Shown in pieces: positions 54,177 through 64,000 of a stretch of DNA of 64,000 nucleotides (position 1 is its first letter; every line of letters starts with the position of its first letter). Under the pieces are notes generated by a model. The model was given only the letters and a program-made list of their open reading frames with translations, was not told the DNA's origin and made no database searches. Position numbers and translations under genes: made by a program. The DNA is from Curtobacterium flaccumfaciens (GTDB lineage: Bacteria; Actinomycetota; Actinomycetes; Actinomycetales; Microbacteriaceae), in NCBI GenBank assembly GCA_029689965.1, contig CP121450.1:372001-436000 (forward strand), read 5' to 3'.

Positions 54177-54747
54177 ATGAGCGTACGGATGGGCGTACTC
54201 GCGCTGCTGGTGGGAGGACCCGGCTACGGGTACCAGCTCCGGGGGAGTTCGAGCACCGGACCGGCGGCAGCTGGCCGCTGAACATCGGCCAGGTCTACAC
54301 GACGCTCGACCGTCTGGAACGTGACGGCCTCGTGGCCCGCGGCGACGCCGACGACGACGGACACGTCGTCTACACGGCGACCGACGCGGGTCGCGACGAG
54401 GTTGCGCGCTGGTTCAGCGAGCCCGTCCCGGTCAAGCGCGGGCGCGACGAACTGGCGATCAAGTTCGCCCTCGCCGTGACCGTGCCCGGCGTCGACGTCA
54501 CCCACCTCGTGCGGGTGCAGCGCACGGCCGCCGTGCGGAACCTGCAGGACCTCACGCGCCTGAAGCGGAGCACGGACCCGGCGGAGGACCTCGCCTGGTC
54601 GCTCGTCCTCGAGTCGATGCTGTTCCAGGCGGAGTCCGAGGTGCGCTGGCTGGACCACGTGGAGTCGAGCGTCGCCCGGTACCGGCCGAACGAGCATCCC
54701 GCTCCGGTCGACGCACCGGCGTCCGACGCGACGGCCCGGAGCGCCCG

Positions 54748-54751
<4 letters not shown>
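54177..54751 (+). CDS. PadR-family regulator (frameshifted)
   Basis: About 191 residues, one base lost near 54243. A PadR winged helix: RMGVLALLVGGPGYGYQLR, TGGSWPLNIGQVYTTLDRLERDGLV (split), DGHVVYTATDAGRDEV. The C-terminal helices mediate dimers. ATG 54177 has GGGGAAG upstream. Its stop overlaps the GTG of the ABC ATPase, so regulator, ATPase and permease form one operon, probably auto-repressed through the two palindromes. Confidence 0.85.
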
Positions 54752-55472
<721 letters not shown>

Positions 55473-55476
<4 letters not shown>

Positions 55477-58303
55477 GCGCACGTCGGCGCCGAGCCGACG
55501 TCGACCAGCCCCGTGTCCGCACGCCGTTCGCACTCCGGCCGGCGCTCCGGCTCGGGCGACGTCTGGCGTTCGCGAAGATCGGGCGTGCGGCGCTCATCGT
55601 CGCGCTGATCGGGATCCCGACGGCCGGGTTCGCCGCGGTGTCGGTCGTGGTCCAGTCCACGCAGCCGACCACGACCGAACAGCTCCGGTACGACCTCGGG
55701 CACGCGGCCGCGCAGATGCGGTCGATGGGCCCCGACCTGCCGGGCATGCGGCAGGACCCGGTCCAGTGGCAGTACAGCGAACCGGCGAAGGACAGTCCCG
55801 CCGCGAAGGCCCAGGGTGACGCGCAGGCCGCGAACGTGCTCGACCACGTGCCGTCCGGTGCCGTGTCGATCCCGGTCGGGTCCGCGTCGATCGTGCTCTC
55901 CGGACCGAAGGGGCCGATCGGGCTGATGGCCGTCGAGGGTGCGGTGTGGTCGAAGGCGCTCGCGGGGCACTGGCAGGTGCTCGAGGGCGCCGCACCGACC
56001 GACCGCGACGAACTCATGGTGACGCCGGCGACGCTGACGCGCCTCGGGGCGTCGATCGGGGACACCGTCGACCTGACCGACCCGGTCACGAAGCGGTTCA
56101 CCATCACCGGGACGATGCGCGACCTCGGCTACGACCCGGACGAGCAGGGCGTCTTCCTGCCGTGGGCACCACGCTCTCCCCGACCACCGGCGAGGACGTG
56201 CACGGCGTCTCCGACGTCACGGTCTACCTGGCGTCCGACGCACCGACGTGGTCGGAGATCCGGCAGCTCAACGCCCACGGGATCGTGGTCCAGTCCCGAC
56301 CCGTCGTGCTCGACCCGCCGGACGAGCGCTTCCCCGCGGCGCAGCGTGGCGACCAGCTCGGCTGGTACCTCGGGGCGATGGCGCTGCTCGGCGTCTTCGC
56401 GATGTTCGAGATCGCCCTGCTCGCCGGGGCCGCGTTCCTGGTCGGCACCCGGGCGGACACCCGCTCGTACGCGATCGTGACCAGCGTCGGCGGGGACCGC
56501 CGGTTCGTGCGGACGATCGTGGCCGGGTCCGGTCTCGTGCTCGGTGTCACCGGGGCGGCGCTCGGCGTCGCGCTCGGCACCGGCATCGGCGTGCTGGCGT
56601 TCCGTCTGGTCGACAACGGCAACGTGAGCAGGTGGCCGGGCCTGCACGTGCCCGGGTTCCTGCTGCTCGCGATCGGTGCCGCCGGAGTGCTCGCCGGACT
56701 CGTGGCCGCCCTGGTCGCCGCGCGTGCCGCCACCCGGATCAACGTGCTCGCCGCGCTGCGCGGGTCCCTCCGACCGGCGCAGGTGAACCCCCGCGCCGAA
56801 CGGCGACGGCGCATCTGGGCACCCGTGCTCATCGTCGTCGGTGCGCTCATGACGCTCGCGTGCGGCGTCGGCGTCCTGCTGCTCAACGACCGGCCCGTGC
56901 AGCACGACGACCTCGCGTGGGTCGTCGGCGCGGGCGTCGCGATCGGCCCGTGCCTCGTGCAGGTCGGCGTCGCGATGTGCTCCCCGTGGCTCCTCGCGCT
57001 GGTCGCCCGGGTGTCGACGAAGCTCGGGCTGTCGGCACGGTTGGCCGCGCGGGACGCCCGACGGAACCCGGTCCGGACCGTCCCGGTGCTGGCGAGCGTG
57101 ATGAGCGTCGTGTTCGTGGCCTCGGTCGCGATCACGTGGAGCGCGTCCTCGCACGCGCAGTTCGTCCGTGACTACGAGTACCGGACGGCGGTCGGCGTCG
57201 CCACCGCATCGGTGTCGGTCACCGACGACCAGGGCAACGCGACCGGGTACGACGCCGCCCTCACGGCCCGCGCCGCGAAGGTCGTGGCCGGGTCCTCACC
57301 CACGACCGCGTCCGGGTCCTGGGCGCCGTGTCCGAGCAGGCCGGCGACGCCCCCTCGACGGTCACCCTCCCGCACGACTGGCAGAAGCGGGAGTGCCCGA
57401 CGAACGACACGACCTCGTGCTCGATGTACCTGCAGTCCCAGGACGACTCGACGCCGCACATCTGGACGGGCACGGTCGACGACTACGCCCTGCTGACCGG
57501 ACACCGCCCGTCCGCGACCGTCCGTGACGCCCTGGCATCCGGCAAGGCGGTGTCGCTCTGGCCGGAGTACGCGCACGACGGCGCCGTGCAGATCGACACG
57601 TTCCACGACCAGACCTGGGAGAGCATGACGACGACGTCGGGGACCGGCCGGACGCGACGACGACGATCCCGGCCGTGCTCGACGTGCAGTCGCCGCGGAT
57701 CCAGGTGGGCGTGTTCATGACCCGCGAGACCGCCGAGCGCTACCGCGTGCCCGCCGTCGACGGGATGCTCGTGACGACGCAGCCGACCAAGCTCACCCCG
57801 ACGCAGTGGGACGAGCTGTCCTCGGCGTGGCAGAGCCAGGGCGGCCTCGACCGCGACCGGTGGAGTGGCCCGACGTTCATGTACGAGACCGGTCCGGTGG
57901 ACGCGCAGGGCGTGGTGAAGGCGCTCGTGCTCGCGCTCGCCGCTGCCGTGACGATCGGCGCGACGGCTGTCGCCATCGGACTCGCACGCTCGGACGGTCG
58001 CCGCGACGACGAGGTGCTCGACTCCGTCGGTGCGGCCCCGGTCCTCCGTCGTCGGGTGTCGGCCTGGCAGGCGGCAATCCTCACCACGGTCGGCGCGGTG
58101 ATCGGCACCCTGCTCGGGTTGCTGCCGATCCGGGCGCTCACGCTGCGCTTCACGGCGGGACCGGTCGGGCGTCGCACCTGCCGTTCGTCGCGGACTGGCC
58201 CTTCCTCGCGTTGCTCGCCGTCGGCCTGCCCGTCCTCGTGACGGCGGGGACGTGGCTGACGGCGGGCCGCAGCCGACGGGTCGCGGTGCGTCGCGCACTC
58301 TGA
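55473..58303 (+). CDS. Large FtsX-like ABC permease (frameshifted)
   Basis: About 944 residues, bases lost near 56165, 57320, 57650 and 58175. Two repeats of the FtsX/MacB unit: an N-terminal helix (IGRAALIVALIGIPTAGFAAV), an outside domain, three helices around 300-450 (MALLGVFAMFEIALLAGAAF and following), a second helix and outside domain (MYLQSQDDSTPHIW region), and three final helices (VKALVLALAAAVTIGATAVAIGL). Such ten-helix permeases in PadR-controlled operons often remove peptides or cell-wall antibiotics. The substrate is unknown. Confidence 0.85.
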
Positions 58304-58329
58304 CGTGGCCACGCAGCACAGCACAGCAG

Positions 58330-58440
58330 TGTGCGAGGTCTCGCGCTGCGTGCGAGGCACCTGCGGTGCCACTGCGCGCGGAGCCTCGCACACTGCGAGA
58401 CGCACCTGCCACGGTGCGAGGACCCACAGCGAACGCTGCC
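58330..58440. repeat. Intergenic inverted repeats with GTGCGAGG/GCGAGAC motifs
   Basis: Between the permease and the SGNH gene, GTGCGAGGC (58350-58358) and GCCTCGCAC (58382-58390) pair perfectly. GTGTGCGAGGTCTCGCGC and CACTGCGAGACGCACC around them repeat the same GCGAG core, and GGTGCGAGGACC follows. It resembles the GCGAGAC clusters elsewhere in the window. The 190-bp gap holds no gene. Confidence 0.5.
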
Positions 58441-58494
58441 GTTCCCCAGGTCTGGGGGGTGGTACCGAGCGGCGATCCGGGGATACCTGTTGTC

Positions 58495-59259
58495 GTGTCC
58501 CGCACCCGTCGGCTCGCCCTGATCGCGAGCATCGTCACCTCCGCCTGCCTCGTCGCGGGTGGCTCCGTCGTCGTCGGCTCCGTCGTCCTCGGGCCGGCGC
58601 GGACGGCATCCGCCGAGAGCGCCACCCGAGCCGGGCTCGCTCCGGTCGAGCGGGCGGACACCCGCATCCCGGTGCGCGAGCAGGTCGTGACCGGTGCCCT
58701 GGGGTCCGGGGACCGCTCCGGTGCCGTCACCTTCGCGTACGCCGGCGACTCGATCACGGCTCGGCCGGACTCGTGGTTGCACGTGATCGAGTCCGACGCG
58801 CGTCTGCACGCCGTCGGCGGCTACGCGCACAGCGGGTACCGGGCGGACCAGGTGCTCCACGAGATCGGCCCGGTGCCGACGGCGGACGTCCTGGTGGTGG
58901 AGCTCGGTACGAACGACGTCAACCAGGCCGTCTCGACGACGACGACGATCGCGAACGTCGATGCCGTCGTACGGAAGGTCGGCGCGCAGCACGTCCTCGT
59001 CGTGGCCGGTCCGCCGTCCGACTGGACGAGCAGCCGGTGGGGCGCCGATCGTCGTACCGGACAGCTCGTCCTGAGCCGTGCGCTCGAGCGGGACGCGACA
59101 GAGCACGGCTGGTCGTACGTCGACCCGTTCACGGCGTTCCGGCAGGCGGACGGCGCCTGGGTGCGTGGGTCCTCGCCGGACGGCATCCACGGCACCGCGG
59201 CGGCGAACGTCGTGATCGCCCGTGCGATGGCCTCGGCGATCACGGCGGCGGCACGCTGA
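58495..59259 (+). CDS. Secreted SGNH/GDSL-type hydrolase
   Basis: Intact, 254 residues. The signal helix is LALIASIVTSACLVAGGSVVVGSVV (outline LALIASIVTSACLVAGG). The catalytic blocks are AYAGDSIT (Ser in GDSIT), GYRADQVL (Gly), ELGTNDVN (Asn) and SSPDGIHGTAAAN (Asp-His). It is an extracellular esterase or O-acetyl hydrolase of the kind that trims polysaccharides. GTG 58495 is used; the ribosome site is weak. It stands alone. Confidence 0.85.
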   Translation: MSRTRRLALIASIVTSACLVAGGSVVVGSVVLGPARTASAESATRAGLAPVERADTRIPVREQVVTGALGSGDRSGAVTFAYAGDSITARPDSWLHVIESDARLHAVGGYAHSGYRADQVLHEIGPVPTADVLVVELGTNDVNQAVSTTTTIANVDAVVRKVGAQHVLVVAGPPSDWTSSRWGADRRTGQLVLSRALERDATEHGWSYVDPFTAFRQADGAWVRGSSPDGIHGTAAANVVIARAMASAITAAAR

Positions 59260-59275
59260 CCTGATCCCGGGGCAC

Positions 59276-59321
59276 TGCAAAGAAGTGCTTGCAAAGAATT
59301 ACTTGCAAAGAGTTCTTTGCA
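59276..59321. promoter_or_regulatory. Operator array of TGCAAAG repeats upstream of the ArsR gene
   Basis: TGCAAAGA occurs at 59276, 59290 and 59304, exactly 14 bp apart. The last copy forms an 18-bp near-perfect palindrome, TGCAAAGAGTTCTTTGCA (59304-59321), ending 16 bases before the ATG. The AT-rich array is sharply different from its surroundings and must overlap the promoter. Cooperative binding by the ArsR dimer is the likely function. Confidence 0.65.
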
Positions 59322-59337
59322 GTCGTACGCTCGGAGC

Positions 59338-59931
59338 ATGGCCCCCGAAGCACGCGTCCTCGACCTCCCGTCGATGAAGGCGCTCAACCACCCGTTGCGC
59401 ACCGAGCTCTTCAACGAGCTCGCCGCGCACGGTCCGGCGACGGCCACGACCCTCGCGCAACGGGTCGGTGAGTCAACCGGCTCGACCAGTTACCATCTCC
59501 GCCAACTCGAGAAGCACGGTTTCATCGAGGAGGTCGAGGGCCGCGGCAACGGCCGTGAGCGCTGGTGGCGCCGGGTCCCGGTCGCCGTGCACTCCGGCGG
59601 CACGACGGGCCCGCAGTCACCCGCTGGCATCGCCGCCGCCCGGCTGCTGGCGAACGGGTCGAACGAGTTCTCCGAACAGCTGATCCGCGAGTTCCTCGCG
59701 CGTGACCAGGAGTCGCTCGAGCCGGCCTGGCGCGATGCGAGCGAGTTCTCCGTCGCGATCATGCGGCTCACCCCGGCCGAGGTGACCGAGCTCACCGACG
59801 GCATCCACGCCCTCATCGACACATTCCGAGACCGGCATGTGCTCGACGACACCACGATCGACGGCACGGAACGCGTCTTCCTCCGCCTCGCAGCACTACC
59901 CGTCCTCGACGACGAAGAGCAAGGATCATGA
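59338..59931 (+). CDS. ArsR-type winged-helix regulator
   Basis: Intact, 197 residues. HPLRTELFNELAAHGPATATTLAQRVGESTGSTSYHLRQLEKHGFIEEV (outline TSYHLRQLEKHGFIEE) is an HTH_20/ArsR domain. The C-terminal 120 residues are helical and acidic, without the metal Cys motifs of classic ArsR, so it likely senses an organic ligand or none. GGAGC is the ribosome site. ATGA overlap with the next gene couples their translation. Confidence 0.85.
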   Translation: MAPEARVLDLPSMKALNHPLRTELFNELAAHGPATATTLAQRVGESTGSTSYHLRQLEKHGFIEEVEGRGNGRERWWRRVPVAVHSGGTTGPQSPAGIAAARLLANGSNEFSEQLIREFLARDQESLEPAWRDASEFSVAIMRLTPAEVTELTDGIHALIDTFRDRHVLDDTTIDGTERVFLRLAALPVLDDEEQGS

Positions 59932-60290
59932 GCGCAGCACTCCACCTCACCGAAGTCGGCCCGCTCGAACGGGCCGCCCACCGCATCGGCACGGCGCTGC
60001 TCCGCTGGAGCGAATCGCGTGCCGCCCGGGTCGAGTTCCCGACCGGCTTCCGCACGACGTCCGACCGGACGGCGGCCCGCCTCGCGTACGAGCAACGCAC
60101 CGCTCTGGAGGCACGCCACCGGCACTGGGACGAAGCTCGCCGCCGCCACGCCCCGGCTCCGCTGACCGGGGCGGCCCGGGCGGGTCGCCCTCAGCCGTCG
60201 ACGCAGAACGACTCGACGGTGACGTGCACCCCGTCGGTGCCACCGCCGAATCGCATCCGCTCGACGGCGGCATCCCCCGGAGCGGCATGA
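59928..60290 (+). CDS. Small hypothetical protein translationally coupled to the ArsR gene
   Basis: The first 75 residues (SAALHLTEVGPLERAAHRIG, then LLRWSESRAARVEF) look real: an amphipathic helical protein with many Arg and Ala. In annotated frame it runs to 120 residues, but the end overlaps about 100 bp of the tail of the opposite membrane-protein gene and is probably an artefact of a lost base near 60150. Its function is unknown. In similar operons this place is often taken by a transporter; none is seen here. Confidence 0.5.
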   Translation: MSAALHLTEVGPLERAAHRIGTALLRWSESRAARVEFPTGFRTTSDRTAARLAYEQRTALEARHRHWDEARRRHAPAPLTGAARAGRPQPSTQNDSTVTCTPSVPPPNRIRSTAASPGAA

Positions 60291-61302
60291 CCAGGTCGGT
60301 CCCCATCGCACGGTCGACCGCCGCGTAGCCCGCCGACTCCCACCCGTCGAGGACCCGCGGTGCGAGGTCCTGCGGTCGCACGGTGGGCAGCACGAGGGAC
60401 CCGTCCACCGCCGCTTCTCCCCCTCGCACCGTTCCTCCGTCAGGACCACGGGCGGCGGATCCGCTCGTGCGGGGGTCGGCGACGACAGGTCGTCGAGCGG
60501 ACCGGCCCAGCGGATCGTGTCGGTGAGCAGCGTGCGCGTGCCGTCCTCGACCGCGGTGGTGTCAAGGCTCGTCGAGGTCACCGGCGTCGGTCCCGGCCAC
60601 TCGGGCTCCGGCGTCCGCGGCGGTCCGGGGACGTCGCAGACTCGGGTCGGGGCCACAGTGACGCATCCGGCAGGCCACTGCCCGCGAACAGCGGACCGAT
60701 CGCGAGGGCGGCCGACAGCCCCACCGCGACGACGGCATCCGCCGGCCAGGTGGTCACGATCGAGGGGAGTTCGTCCTCCGGCACCCGCCGGTGTCGCCGC
60801 CAGCGCAGCGTGAGCGAGACGGTCAGGAACGCCGCACCCGCCAGGACGACGGGGGCCTCGACGACGAGCGGGACGACTCCGAGCCCGACGGCCCACCACG
60901 TCGCCGGGAGCGCGGTCGCGATCGCCATCGTGCCGTAGGCCGCGACGAGCAGACCCGTCTCCCGCTCGGGGAGTCGTTCGTGGTAACCCGTCCTGCGGGT
61001 TGCGATCCAGACGGCTGCGGCCACAGCGTTGACGGCGACACCGATCCGACCGAACTCGAGACCGACGAACTGACCGAACCCCCACCCGACGATCGTGTCG
61101 GGGACGGGCCGTCGAGTTCGTACCGCTTGTGCCCGTCCAGGTGCAGCAGCACGAGCACGCCGCCGATGCCGAGCAGGAAGAGCGCCCACGACCACCGCGG
61201 GACCCCGAGTCGCCGGAAGGCCGCGGCGGCGAAGAGCACCGCGGCGGGCATCAGCAGGAACAGCGCCGTGCCAGCCGCTGCATCGAAGGCGTCGGGGTCC
61301 AC
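60191..61302 (-). CDS. Membrane protein with C-terminal outside domain (frameshifted)
   Basis: About 371 residues, four lost bases (near 61110, 60640, 60435 and 60275). Six or so helices in the N-terminal 200 residues: ALFLLMPAAVLFAAAAF, WALFLLGIGGVLVLLHL, a VNAVAAAVWIATRR region, LLVAAYGTMAIATALPATWW, VVLAGAAFLTVSLTL, AVVAVGLSAALAIGPLF. The rest is a soluble domain with VAPTRVCDVPG and a final VHVTVESFCVDG, whose two Cys may form a disulfide. Family not recognised. It is divergent from the TetR gene, 42 bp apart. Confidence 0.6.
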
Positions 61303-61344
61303 ACCGCGACGCTACGAGTCGGACCTCGGCCCGGCCCCGTCCGG

Positions 61345-61920
61345 GTGGGGACTACGTCCGACGGCCCATCGGGATCGGCACCTCGGCGAGGACGACCTCC
61401 GGGTCCATCGGGATCGCGCCGTGGACGCGCGGGTCCTCCACGTCGCCACGGACCTGTTCCTCGCACACGGCTTCTCCGGGGTCACCCTCGACCGGGTCGC
61501 CGCCGATGCCGGGGTCACGAAACGGACCCTCTCCGTCTCCGTCGGGACAAGCGCGAACTGCTCCGCGCCGTCGTGCGTCGACAACACACCTACGCAGGTG
61601 CCCCGACCGGCGACCTCGAATCGACCGCCGCGCGGATCGCACGCGCGCTGCTGACCGATCGGGCCGTCGCGCTCCACCGCCTGTTGATCGCGGAGGCCGG
61701 TCGGAACCCGGAACTGGCGCGGGAGTTCCACGAGGCCGGACCGCTCGCCGCGCAGGCCGCCCTCGTCCGGGCGGGCGCGACACCGGAGACCGCCGCGGAG
61801 CTCTTCACGCTGCTGCTCGGGGAGCTCCACCGCGAGCGGCTGCTCGGCCTGGCACCGGAGCCGACGGCCGACCAGATCGCCGCACGCGCCTCGCGTGCCG
61901 TCGCGCTGCTCTCGACGTGA
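61345..61920 (+). CDS. TetR-family regulator (frameshifted)
   Basis: About 191 residues with two compensating breaks, near 61425 and 61540. RGRPPGPSGSRRG opens the protein (an AT-hook-like basic arm common in TetR proteins); ARVLHVATDLFLAHGFSGVTLDRVAADAGVTKRTL (outline) is the HTH. The helical ligand domain follows. GTG 61345 is the only start in reach. The 42-bp gap to the divergent membrane protein gene suggests that gene as its target. Confidence 0.75.
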   Translation: MGTTSDGPSGSAPRRGRPPGPSGSRRGRAGPPRRHGPVPRTRLLRGHPRPGRRRCRGHETDPLRLRRDKRELLRAVVRRQHTYAGAPTGDLESTAARIARALLTDRAVALHRLLIAEAGRNPELAREFHEAGPLAAQAALVRAGATPETAAELFTLLLGELHRERLLGLAPEPTADQIAARASRAVALLST

Positions 61921-61926
61921 CCCGGC

Positions 61927-61973
61927 GACGGACAGGAGGCGCGTGGCAGGTCCCCACGCGCCTCCAGGCCGTC
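61927..61973. terminator. Palindromic element, copy 6
   Basis: GACGGACAGGAGGCGCGTGG pairs with CCACGCGCCTCCAGGCCGTC, with two mismatches, around 7 bases. It overlaps the stop of the SDR gene and starts 7 bases after the TetR stop, so it lies exactly between convergent genes. Confidence 0.6.
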
Positions 61974-62637
61974 ACTCGGGCAGCGGCTCCGCGTAGGTGC
62001 GGAAGTCCCCGCGCTCGGTGTGGATCGCCCACAGCCGATCCGCGATCGACGCACCGGAGTGGTCCGGCTGCCCGTCGTCGATCCCGAACGGGATGATGAG
62101 CTGCCCGACGTGCACCTGCTCGTCGCGGACCGCGTCGTGCAGCAGCTGCGCGTAGGCGCTCTCGCCCGCGAACGCGACGGACGTGCCGGTGACCCGAGCA
62201 CCCGGGCGGACGGCACTGCCACCGTTCACGAACAGGATCGTGCCGCGGCCGATCGCACGCATGCCCGGCAGGACCTGGCGGACCGCGTTCACCGAGCCGT
62301 AGACCGAGAACTCGATCGGGCCGACGAGGTCCTCGGCCGTGGTCTCGAGCACGGGGCGCATGTACTCCTTGGCGGGCAGCGGGCTGTACTGCAGCACCTC
62401 GACCGGACCGAGTTGCTCGGTGGCACGCTCGAGCGCGCCGCGGAGCGAGTCACCGTCCCGGACGTTCGCGGCGAAGCCGGCCGCGGTGATGCCCTGCTCC
62501 CGCAACGATGCGGCGAGGCCGTCGAGGCGGTCCTGGTTGCGGGAGATCAAGGCGACGGAGAAGCCCTCCCGGCCGAAGCGTTCGGCGACGGCGATGCCGA
62601 GCCCCTTGCCGGCTCCGACGATGGCGATGGTGGTCAT
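61972..62637 (-). CDS. Short-chain dehydrogenase/reductase
   Basis: Intact, 221 residues. TTIAIVGAGKGLGIAVAERFG carries the cofactor glycine motif (GAGKGLG). SALISRNQ-like SVALISRNQ and a long middle segment follow. The catalytic Tyr-Lys motif is not typical: AFAGESAYAQLLHDAV has Tyr but no Lys at +4. The enzyme is therefore an atypical SDR and may not be a standard dehydrogenase. ATG 62637. Confidence 0.8.
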   Translation of the reverse strand: MTTIAIVGAGKGLGIAVAERFGREGFSVALISRNQDRLDGLAASLREQGITAAGFAANVRDGDSLRGALERATEQLGPVEVLQYSPLPAKEYMRPVLETTAEDLVGPIEFSVYGSVNAVRQVLPGMRAIGRGTILFVNGGSAVRPGARVTGTSVAFAGESAYAQLLHDAVRDEQVHVGQLIIPFGIDDGQPDHSGASIADRLWAIHTERGDFRTYAEPLPE

Positions 62638-62787
62638 GAGGTGGTCCTTCCGGTTGCGCCGGCGTCGTGCTCGTGCACGGACCCGACGGTAGGCCGCTCG
62701 GCGCACCGGAGAGGGGTGCGGACAGGGCCACCCAGCGGATTCCCGATCGCGGCGAGTGTGATCGACGCACGAGCCGGGAGGAACACC

Positions 62788-63922
62788 GTGCACACGACCC
62801 CTCGACCGCACCGCACCTGGGCGGCCCTCGGCGCGGCCGCCGTCACCGCACTCGTCCTCACGGCCTGCACGGACGACGGCGCACGGACGCTGCGGGGCAC
62901 CGCGTCGGCGACGACCGCCCGACGACCGTCCCGACGACCTCGGCGCCCGGACTCCTCGCCCCAGGCGGTGAGCCGTCCGACCTCGCCACCGGCCTCGACG
63001 CCCCGTGGTCGGTGGTCCGCACCGGCGACGGTGTCGACGCCCTGATCAGCGAGCGCGACTCGGCGAAGGTGCTCGAGCTGACCGCCGCAGGGACGACACG
63101 GGAGGTCGGCACCGTCGACGGGGTCAGCGGTGGCGGCGAGGGCGGACTGCTCGGGTTGGCGCTGCACGACGGCGACCTGTTCGTGTACTCCACCGCCGAG
63201 GACGGCAACCGCATCCAGCGCTACGACCTGACCGGCAGTGCCGGGTCGTACGCGCTCGGCGACGCGACCACGATCATCGACGGGCTGCCGTCGAACAGCT
63301 TCCACAACGGCGGCCGCCTCGCGTTCGGACCGGACGGCATGCTCTACGCGAGCGTCGGTGACGCCGGTACGGGATCGGACGCCCAGGACCGTGACTCGCT
63401 CGCCGGCAAGATCCTGCGGCTGACACCGGACGGCGAGGTACCCGGTGGGAACCCGTTCCGCGGCTCGCCGGTGTGGAGCCTCGGGCACCGGAACGTGCAG
63501 GGCATGGGGTGGACCGCCGACGGCACGATGTTCGCGTCCGAGTTCGGGCAGGACACCTGGGACGAGTTGAACGTCATCGAGCCGGGGAAGGACTACGGCT
63601 GGCCCGAGGTCGAGGGCACGGGCGGCGAGGACCAGGGGTTCGTCGACCCCGTGCAGCAGTGGGCCACCGACGACGCCTCCCCGAGCGGCCTGGCGGTCAT
63701 CGGCGACACCGTGTTCGTGGCGAACCTGCGCGGTGAGGTGGTCCGGGCGATCCCGGCCGCTTCGCCCGCGGACTCCGCCGAGTACTTCGCGGGGACTTCG
63801 GCCGCATCCGGACCGTGCTCGAGGGGCCCGACGGCGCGCTCTGGTTCGTCACGAACAACACCGACGGCCGTGGGGACCCCACCGAGGACGACGACCGGAT
63901 CGTGTCGGTGCCGCTCGCCTGA
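62788..63922 (+). CDS. PQQ-dependent sugar dehydrogenase-type lipoprotein (frameshifted)
   Basis: About 378 residues, bases lost near 62930 and 63795. The signal is TWAALGAAAVTALVLTAC with lipobox LTAC. The six-bladed propeller of soluble glucose/sorbosone dehydrogenases follows: GLDAPWSVV, GGEGGLLGLAL, NGGRLAFGPDGMLYASVGDAG (split), LGHRNVQGMGW (with the conserved His-Arg-Asn), SEFGQDTWDELN and YGWPEVEG. GGGAGGA 5 bases before GTG 62788 is an excellent ribosome site. It oxidises aldoses outside the membrane if PQQ is available. Confidence 0.85.
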
Positions 63923-63958
63923 CGTGGCCCGGCGAGCCGACCAGGCCTGGCGGGCCGA

Positions 63959-64000
63959 TCAGGCCTCCGGGATGACCCGCTCGAACCGGCTGGTGTCGGT
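63959..64000 (-). CDS. C-terminal end of an unknown gene (partial)
   Basis: Reading leftward, the window ends inside a gene whose last 13 residues are TDTSRFERVIPEA and a stop. Convergent with the sugar dehydrogenase gene. Too short to assign a family; the CDS call rests on the plausible composition and the position only. Confidence 0.35.
   Translation of the reverse strand, partial: TDTSRFERVIPEA

Overview
This is a very GC-rich actinobacterial chromosome segment. Gene content and style fit Microbacteriaceae and most resemble Curtobacterium: many GTG starts, ATGA/GTGA-overlapped operons, monomeric NADP-isocitrate dehydrogenase, a stand-alone PolA-like polymerase, an actinobacterial GNAT-like acyltransferase, PspC and OpuC-type osmoprotectant uptake. 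The genus is an inference; no rRNA or tRNA gene was seen to confirm it. There is no sign of a prophage, plasmid, integron or CRISPR array. Many genes are interrupted by single-base frameshifts, roughly one per kilobase. Most are losses of one G or C from a short run, so they look like assembly errors rather than gene decay. Coordinates for such genes span the whole gene, and the approximate break points are given.

Layout. 1-2640: SDR tail, maltokinase-cap-like protein, aldo/keto reductase, GNAT, then a small decayed patch with an Abi-family remnant. 2677-8256 (minus): GH92 glycosidase, membrane Ser/Thr kinase, PAP2 phosphatase. 8315-11558 (minus): PolA-like polymerase, YegP-like protein, a small protein coupled to a repeat-bearing acyltransferase. 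11683-21987: an amino-sugar utilisation locus. Its minus arm has two ABC permeases, a binding lipoprotein, a Gfo/Idh oxidoreductase and a DeoR regulator; its divergent plus arm has SIS isomerase/deaminase, ROK kinase, NagA, PfkB kinase and class II aldolase. Together the two arms can import an amino sugar, phosphorylate, deacetylate, deaminate/isomerise, phosphorylate again and cleave it. This is the logic of the N-acetylgalactosamine (aga) pathway.

22008-30485: serine deaminase, PspC, shikimate-dehydrogenase-like protein, CrtI-like oxidoreductase with an SRPBCC partner, small membrane protein, GNAT and a MacB-type ABC pair with divergent TetR. 31349-35071: complete OpuC-type osmoprotectant importer. 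35278-42088: DinB, DUF6197-like, aminoglycoside-phosphotransferase-like, ScbR-like TetR, ThuA-like and isocitrate dehydrogenase. 42307-50789: repeat-bearing membrane protein, Na+/H+ antiporter, M23 peptidase, XRE regulator, methyltransferase, FusB-like zinc-finger protein, aldo/keto reductase and thioesterase. 50865-59259: FAD oxidase, YdeI-like protein, EEP nuclease, PadR-regulated ABC exporter and SGNH hydrolase. 59338-64000: ArsR regulator with an operator array, membrane protein, TetR, SDR, PQQ-type sugar dehydrogenase and the tail of one more gene.

Two non-coding themes recur. One is a family of at least six related palindromes placed at gene ends, probably bidirectional terminators. The other is intergenic clusters built on a GCGAGAC-CCGC motif. 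I found no wholly new multi-gene system. The best leads are the amino-sugar locus, the palindrome family, the repeat-expanded acyltransferase with its 17-bp array, and several compact operator arrays.
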